A DNA stretch of 64,000 nt, from the NCBI RefSeq assembly GCF_000429625.1, contig NZ_AUCF01000017.1, positions 84,206-148,205 of the forward strand, given 5' to 3'. The notes beneath the pieces were generated by a model. That model ran no database searches. It saw only the letters and a program-made list of their open reading frames with translations, and had not been told where the DNA came from. Origin of the DNA: Azospirillum halopraeferens DSM 3675. Its GTDB lineage: Bacteria > Pseudomonadota > Alphaproteobacteria > Azospirillales > Azospirillaceae. Within the stretch, counting starts at the first letter, position 1; each line of letters opens with the position of its first letter. This document shows positions 60,154 to 64,000 of this stretch, one piece after another. The position numbers and the translations under genes were made by a program.

Positions 60154-62141
60154 GCCCGGTGGCAGAGATGGAGGAGACACCGTGCGCACCGACGCTGTCC
60201 GATGCACTGGCCCTTCATGAGGCCGGACGCCGGGCGGAGGCCCGGGCGCTGTATCGCCGCGTGCTGGCGCAGGTCCCGGCGGACGCCAACGCGTGGCACC
60301 TCCTCGGCGTGCTTCACGCCGAGGAGGGCGACCACGAGGCCGGCGAAGCCTTCATCCGCCTGGCGCTGACCATCGTCGAGGTTCCCGAGTTCCACTACAA
60401 CCGCGCCATGTCGCTGGTGGCGCGGTCCCGGTTCGACGAGGCCGTCGCGGCCCTGGACGCCTGCGTCAGCCTGAACCCGGACCACACCGACGCCCGGTTC
60501 CACCTCGCGAACCTCTACCGGATGCAGCGGCGGCCGAACGAATCCATCGCCGCGTACCGTCATGCCATCGCCATCCGGCCGGACTTCGCGCAGGCGCATG
60601 CCAACCTCGGCGTCATCCTGCAGGAGGTCGGCCAACCGGACCTGGCCATCGCGTCCTTCTGCGCCGCGATCCAGCACCAGCCGAACCATGCCGAGGCCCA
60701 CAACAACCTCGGCCACGCGCTTCAGATGCGCGGCCTTCTCAGCCAGGCCGCGGCGTCCTTCAGCGTCGCCATCGGCATCCGGCCGAACTTCGCCGCAGCC
60801 TGGTCGAACCTGGGCAACGTGTTCAAGGAGCAGGGGCAGCCCGACCGGGCCATCGCCGCCTACCGCACGGCCCTGTCTCACAGTCCCGGCTACGCGGCCG
60901 CCCACAGCAACCTCCTCATGGCGCAGCACTACGCCACGGAGTGCACCAACGCCGACATCCTGGCCGCGGCGCGCGATTGGGGGACACGCCTTGTCGGCCC
61001 GACGGAGCCCCGTCCTTTCGCCGCCCCCCTGACGCCCGGGCGGCCGCTGCGGATCGGCTATGTGTCGGGTGACTTCAACAGCCACCCCGTGGGCTATTTC
61101 CTGGAAAGCGTCCTGGGCGCGCACGACCGGTCGCGGGTGACGGTCGTCGCCTACGCCAACAACAGCCGGAGCGACGGTCTGACCGACCGGCTGCGCGCGC
61201 GGACCGACGCCTGGCGCGAGATCGTCGGGGTCGGCGACGACGCGGTGGAGGACCTCGTCCGCCGGGACGGGATCGACGTGCTGGTGGACCTGTCCGGCCA
61301 CACCGCCGGCAACCGCCTGACCCTGTTCGCCCGGCGGCCGGCGCCGGTGCAGGTGACCTGGCTGGGCTATTTCGGCACCACCGGCCTGCCGGGCATGGAT
61401 TGGATCCTGGCCGACCATACCGTGGTTCCGCCGGGGGACGAGCGGTACTTCACGGAATCGGTCCGGCGCCTGCCGAACAGCTACCTGTGCTTCACGCCGC
61501 CGGCGGACGACGTGCCCGTCGCGCCGCCGCCGCTGCTCGCCTGCGAGTCCGTCACCTTCGGGTGCTTCAGCAACCGGGCCAAGATCAGCCCCGCGACCGT
61601 GGAGCTGTGGGCGCACCTGCTGGCGGCGCTGCCGCGGGCGCGCCTGCTGCTGAAGGCTCGGCAGTTCGGCGACGCCGGCGTGCGCCAGGCCCTGCGCGAC
61701 CGCTTCGCCGCCCACGGCATCGCCGCGAACCGTCTGCGGATGGAGGGGGAGTCGCCCCGGTCGGAATACCTGTCTGCGTACGGCCGCATCGACGCCGCGC
61801 TCGATCCCACGCCCTTCGCGGGGGGAACGACGACGGCGGAAAGCCTATGGATGGGGGTGCCGGTCGTGACCCTGCGCGGCGACCGGTGGGCCGGACGCAT
61901 CAGCGCGAGCATCCTTGCGACGGTGGGCCTGGCCGACCGGCTGGTGGCGAACGACCCCGCCGACTACATCGCCAAGGCCGCCGCCCTGGTGGCGGATGCG
62001 GCCGGCCTCGCCGATCTGCGCGCGTCACTGCGCACCCGGCTCCTGACATCGCCGCTGTGCGATGCACCGGCGTTCGCCCGCGCCCTGGAGGACGCCTACC
62101 GCTCCATGGTCGAGGCGGCGGCCTCCCGACCGGGAGGGTAA
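60150..62141 (+). CDS. TPR-SPINDLY family glycosyltransferase (GT41, OGT/HMW1C-like)
   Basis: The 663-residue protein has about seven TPRs in residues 10-290 (DANAWHLLGVLHAEEGDHEAGEAFIRLAL, AEAHNNLGHALQMRGLLSQAAASFSVAIGIRPNFAAAWSNLGNVFKEQGQ). A GT41 catalytic region follows: RIGYVSGDFNSHPVGYFLESVLGAHD, DVLVDLSGHTAGNRLTLFARRPAPVQVTWLGYFGTTGLPGMDWILAD, FGCFSNRAKISPATVELW, and DPTPFAGGTTTAESLWMGVPVVTLRGDRWAGRISASIL. Such enzymes transfer sugars from UDP-donors to Ser/Thr or Asn in the cytoplasm. GTG 60150 overlaps the stop of the RTX protein; ATG 60168 is an alternative start. The coupling suggests the RTX protein as substrate. A terminator follows at 62245. Confidence 0.9.
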   Translation: MSPVAEMEETPCAPTLSDALALHEAGRRAEARALYRRVLAQVPADANAWHLLGVLHAEEGDHEAGEAFIRLALTIVEVPEFHYNRAMSLVARSRFDEAVAALDACVSLNPDHTDARFHLANLYRMQRRPNESIAAYRHAIAIRPDFAQAHANLGVILQEVGQPDLAIASFCAAIQHQPNHAEAHNNLGHALQMRGLLSQAAASFSVAIGIRPNFAAAWSNLGNVFKEQGQPDRAIAAYRTALSHSPGYAAAHSNLLMAQHYATECTNADILAAARDWGTRLVGPTEPRPFAAPLTPGRPLRIGYVSGDFNSHPVGYFLESVLGAHDRSRVTVVAYANNSRSDGLTDRLRARTDAWREIVGVGDDAVEDLVRRDGIDVLVDLSGHTAGNRLTLFARRPAPVQVTWLGYFGTTGLPGMDWILADHTVVPPGDERYFTESVRRLPNSYLCFTPPADDVPVAPPPLLACESVTFGCFSNRAKISPATVELWAHLLAALPRARLLLKARQFGDAGVRQALRDRFAAHGIAANRLRMEGESPRSEYLSAYGRIDAALDPTPFAGGTTTAESLWMGVPVVTLRGDRWAGRISASILATVGLADRLVANDPADYIAKAAALVADAAGLADLRASLRTRLLTSPLCDAPAFARALEDAYRSMVEAAASRPGG

Positions 62142-62244
62142 GGGGGCACGACACGAGAGTGATCGGATTGTCCGGGATGTGATACGGCCGGAAACCAATG
62201 GAACGGAACGTTACACGGGCAGCCTCCAAAGCTACCGGTGGATG

Positions 62245-62270
62245 AACGGGCGGCCGTCGGGCCGCCCGTT
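62245..62270. terminator. bidirectional terminator between the GT41 gene and hicB
   Basis: AACGGGCGGCC and GGCCGCCCGTT form a perfect eleven-base-pair stem with a four-base loop, followed by GCGTTTT on the plus strand. It lies between the convergent GT41 and hicB genes and should stop both transcripts. The rest of 62,142-62,283 holds nothing I can identify. Confidence 0.85.
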
Positions 62271-62283
62271 GCGTTTTGCCACA

Positions 62284-62688
62284 TTAACGCCCGGCTTGCT
62301 GGATCAGCTCCCGGCGAGCGGCCGCTGCGAGGAAGCCGGATCGAGAGGTCTCCCGTCGCTTGGCTTCCGCGTCGATGGCGGCGAGCAGGCCCTCGTCCAT
62401 GGTGATGTTGATGCGGATAGCCTTGCCGGGGAGGTCCGCCCGCACCAGCAGCCTTCCGGCCTCCTCCACCTCCGGATCCCTTGCGACGTCCTCCAGCCGG
62501 GACGGTTCCGGGATGGGGTCGCCGTCCTCGACCATACCGGCGAGGTGCAGCGCAAGCGCAGCCTCGGCGTTGGCGAGGACGGCCTCCGAGGATTCGCCGA
62601 ACGTGACGCATCCCGGGAGGTCGGGAAACGACGCGCTCAAGCCGTCTTCCGTACGTTCGAGGATGATAGGGTAGTATCGCGCACCCAT
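62284..62688 (-). CDS. hicB: HicB antitoxin
   Basis: The 134-residue protein has the degenerate RNase H-like HicB fold (RYYPIILERTEDGLSASFPDLPGCVTFGESSEAVLANAEAALALHLAGMVEDG) and a C-terminal ribbon-helix-helix (IRINITMDEGLLAAIDAEAKRRETSRSGFLAAAARREL) that binds DNA. It neutralises HicA and represses the operon. It follows hicA on the minus strand with 51 bases between. Gene order hicA-hicB is the usual one. The local GC content drops towards the right. Confidence 0.95.
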   Translation of the reverse strand: MGARYYPIILERTEDGLSASFPDLPGCVTFGESSEAVLANAEAALALHLAGMVEDGDPIPEPSRLEDVARDPEVEEAGRLLVRADLPGKAIRINITMDEGLLAAIDAEAKRRETSRSGFLAAAARRELIQQAGR

Positions 62689-62739
62689 GATTGCTTGCCC
62701 TCAATATTTAGTTATTTGGTAAGACCGAGTTGCCGGTCC

Positions 62740-62940
62740 TCACCGGAGCTTCAACCCGGACTGCCGTTCAATCGACTTAAGAGTACCGATGGGAATGTGT
62801 CTAACGGGGTGCTGAACTGTCACTCGACCTTTCTTTGTTGGGTGTTTGAACTGCTTGTGGCTGCCTTCGTGGTTCGCTTCGTACCATCCGTCGGCGGTGA
62901 GGCTTGCGATCACCTCTTTGCTGCTGAGTGTCTTCCCCAT
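62740..62940 (-). CDS. hicA: HicA toxin (mRNA interferase)
   Basis: The 66-residue double-stranded-RNA-binding-fold toxin reads KTLSSKEVIASLTADGWYEANHEGSHKQFKHPTKKGRVTVQHPVRHIPIGTLKSIERQSGL. The catalytic histidine is H28 in GSHKQF. HicA cleaves mRNA when HicB is lost. The start overlaps GGAGGATGGG, and two palindromic operator copies lie upstream at 62961-63018. The gene is AT-richer than its surroundings, consistent with horizontal transfer. Confidence 0.95.
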   Translation of the reverse strand: MGKTLSSKEVIASLTADGWYEANHEGSHKQFKHPTKKGRVTVQHPVRHIPIGTLKSIERQSGLKLR

Positions 62941-62960
62941 CCTCCGCTCCGTTGCTGATA

Positions 62961-63018
62961 TGTGTATTCATACACACCGGAACGGAGGTCATCAACACGG
63001 AATGTGTATTGACACACA
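62961..63018 (-). promoter_or_regulatory. paired HicB-type operators TGTGTA-N4-TACACA
   Basis: TGTGTATTCATACACA (62961-62976) and TGTGTATTGACACACA (63003-63018) are two similar inverted repeats with centres 42 bases apart, about four helical turns. They lie directly upstream of hicA on the minus strand. Two equally phased sites fit autorepression by a HicB tetramer through its RHH domains. Confidence 0.75.
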
Positions 63019-63182
63019 CCAATTTCAAGGGAGGGGCGTCGCGCGCAAAAAACGTCCGTTTGTGACGCTCTCTATCGGCAGGGGGGCCAGCGCAACCGCG
63101 GCTGATGGTGTGCCGAAACAAGGGACCGAATGGGTGTGCCATGGCAGAGTGCGTCCGTTGAGTTATGGCGCTCTGGACACCC

Positions 63183-63345
63183 ATGCTGATCGGTTACGCC
63201 CGCGTCTCCACCCATGACCAAAACCTCGAACCTCAACGCGATGCGTTGGTGGTTGCCGACGTCGACACCGAGCGGGGTCTACACCGACAAGGCGACAGGC
63301 GCAAACCTATCGAGCGGTCATGGACGTGCAACCGTTCGTGCAGGG
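63183..63345 (+). pseudogene. serine recombinase (resolvase/invertase), N-terminal remnant
   Basis: The first frame encodes MLIGYARVSTHDQNLEPQRDAL, the N-terminus of Tn3-type resolvases with the catalytic Ser in VSTHDQ. About 30 codons later the sequence continues in another frame as GVYTDKATGANLSSGHGRA, where relatives have IYTDKASGAK. The frameshift is near 63,270, and nothing beyond the first 60 codons of the family is left. It marks an old mobile element boundary. The 160 bases before it (63,019-63,182) and 100 after it show no other gene. Confidence 0.85.
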
Positions 63346-63450
63346 GGTGATCGCCCGCTTCATGCTGGCCTGTTCACCTCCTCCGTCCTGAAAAGCCGGT
63401 AGCGGAGAGGGCAAACGTCGTTCGCGGCTGTAGCGAAAAGGAACTGCCGG

Positions 63451-63744
63451 ATGGGTGAGGCAAAGGTAAAGAAAGAGCAATTCCGCAAGACGGCACCGGT
63501 ATGCGTCTTCTGCGGTGTTCGAGACGGTACAACTAAAGATCACGTTCCCCCGAAAGGGATGTTTCCGCCCCCACGCCCTAACCTCATTACTGTACCGGCC
63601 TGCGTTACCTGCAACGGCGGCGCGTCAGAGATTGATGAGCGATTCCGCACCATGCTGAGCTTGAAGGTGGGGGCCGCGTCCCCCGAGGTGGTGTACGAGC
63701 TGTGGGTAAGCGGCCCGCCGCAGCGCCCCCCAGAGCTGGCGTAG
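63451..63744 (+). CDS. HNH-like zinc-finger protein, possibly truncated
   Basis: The 97-residue protein has C18-x2-C21 (VCVFCGVRDGTTKDHVPPKGMFPP) and C51-x2-C54 (VPACVTCNGGASEID), giving the Cys4 zinc frame and DH/N of HNH-like proteins. Homologues of this type are usually longer, and the tail GPPQRPPELA is unlike a domain end. The stop codon lies within a 13-base inverted repeat next to an IS256 element, so the gene was probably cut short by the insertion. AAGGAACTGCCGG precedes the ATG. Confidence 0.65.
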   Translation: MGEAKVKKEQFRKTAPVCVFCGVRDGTTKDHVPPKGMFPPPRPNLITVPACVTCNGGASEIDERFRTMLSLKVGAASPEVVYELWVSGPPQRPPELA

Positions 63745-63756
63745 GCGGGCCGCTTA
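63707..63756. repeat. 13-base perfect inverted repeat at the end of the HNH gene
   Basis: TAAGCGGCCCGCC (63707-63719) and GGCGGGCCGCTTA (63744-63756) are perfect inverted copies around a 24-base loop containing the HNH stop codon. It may be a terminator hairpin, or the right arm may belong to the left end of the IS256-family element whose transposase starts at 63835. Confidence 0.5.
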
Positions 63757-63834
63757 TCCACAGTGGGGCGGTCATCGAGGATCTCCGGTAGGTTCGGGTC
63801 ACCACAACCTTGAACGAGACTGGCGAGGACCCCG

Positions 63835-64000
63835 ATGACCATGGACAGAATGGCGCTTCACGAGCTTCTGGAGAAGGGCTCTGATTTGGACCTGCTGCGC
63901 GAGATGATCGGCTATGTCGCGCAGCGCCTGATGGACCTGGAGGTCGACGGCCTGTGCGGCGCCGGACACGGCGAACGCACGCCGGAGCGCGTCAACCAGC
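63835..64000 (+). CDS. IS256-family transposase, 5' end only
   Basis: The gene runs off the window after 55 codons: MTMDRMALHELLEKGSDLDLLREMIGYVAQRLMDLEVDGLCGAGHGERTPERVNQ. This is the conserved N-terminus of IS256-family (Transposase_mut) enzymes, normally about 400 residues with a DDE catalytic core. TGGCGAGGACCCCG precedes the start. ATG 63841 is an alternative. The left end of the element should lie between 63,700 and 63,835. Confidence 0.9.
   Translation, partial: MTMDRMALHELLEKGSDLDLLREMIGYVAQRLMDLEVDGLCGAGHGERTPERVNQ

Noticed and set aside
56560..60207. 1,215-codon open frame opposite the RTX protein
   Set aside because: The translation only mirrors the tandem repeats of the plus strand (VADGRRAGDAR-type strings) and has no known domain; it is a shadow.

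Overview
The window is about 70% G+C, gene-dense and full of 4-base ATGA/GTGA overlaps. Its gene content (CbtAB, CobW/CobN/CobG-type cobalamin synthesis, UbiTUV, Zur-type and FNR-type sites, large PAS histidine kinases) suggests a free-living alphaproteobacterium of the Rhodospirillales, Azospirillum-like. Genus cannot be fixed from the sequence alone.

Layout. (1) Bases 1-14,070 are the tail half of a contractile (P2/Mu-type) prophage or phage-tail-like particle, in canonical order: DUF2635-like protein, sheath, tube, tail-assembly chaperone with a -1 frameshift site, tape measure, U, X, D, V, PAAR spike tip, W/gp25, J, I, collar-like protein, fibre, DUF4376 protein. No capsid, lysis or integration gene lies in the window. 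The module ends against a truncated, nonsense-interrupted NikA-like gene (14,161-15,621). (2) Bases 15,700-20,400 hold ubiV-ubiU-ubiT (O2-independent ubiquinone synthesis) and a NirN-like cytochrome c/d1 protein, with four FNR/Dnr-type boxes: an anaerobic island. (3) Bases 20,450-25,520 hold an aldo/keto reductase, an enoyl-CoA hydratase, a branched-chain-amino-acid-type binding protein and a Zur-box-preceded CobW GTPase/WD40 pair. (4) Bases 25,620-40,750 are a cobalamin supply locus: B12 riboswitch, cbtB, cbtA, cobW, cobN, cobG, cobH, cobI, cobJ, cobK (reverse), cobL, cobE, cobM, cbiD (reverse), cobB. It couples cobalt uptake, cobalt insertion and most of corrin ring synthesis. CobG marks the O2-dependent route, while CbiD plus CobE stand where CobF would be expected. 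(5) Bases 40,850-49,320 are a translationally coupled signalling cassette: PhnD-domain kinase, CheY-like regulator, Cache-PAS-PAS kinase, PAS kinase, and a receiver-PAS-GGDEF protein. (6) Bases 49,340-50,730 are the decayed remains of a ferric-siderophore ABC transporter. (7) Bases 50,780-55,150 hold ArsR with a double AHSA1 protein, a divergent GntR/BenE pair, and two small unknown proteins behind a second Zur-like site. (8) Bases 55,300-62,140 hold a 1,617-residue DUF4347/Ig-like/RTX secreted protein overlapping a TPR-SPINDLY (GT41) glycosyltransferase, a candidate adhesin-glycosylation pair. (9) From 62,280 to the end is an accessory, lower-GC edge: HicBA with paired operators, a broken serine recombinase, an HNH-like protein and the start of an IS256-family transposase running off the window.

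The observations I rate highest are the adhesin/GT41 pair with a higher-order repeat, the G-GGA-AAC frameshift site in the tail chaperone, the three back-to-back hairpins inserted in frame into gene D, the second Zur-like box over two orphan small genes, and the cluster of FNR/Dnr boxes around ubiTUV and nirN.
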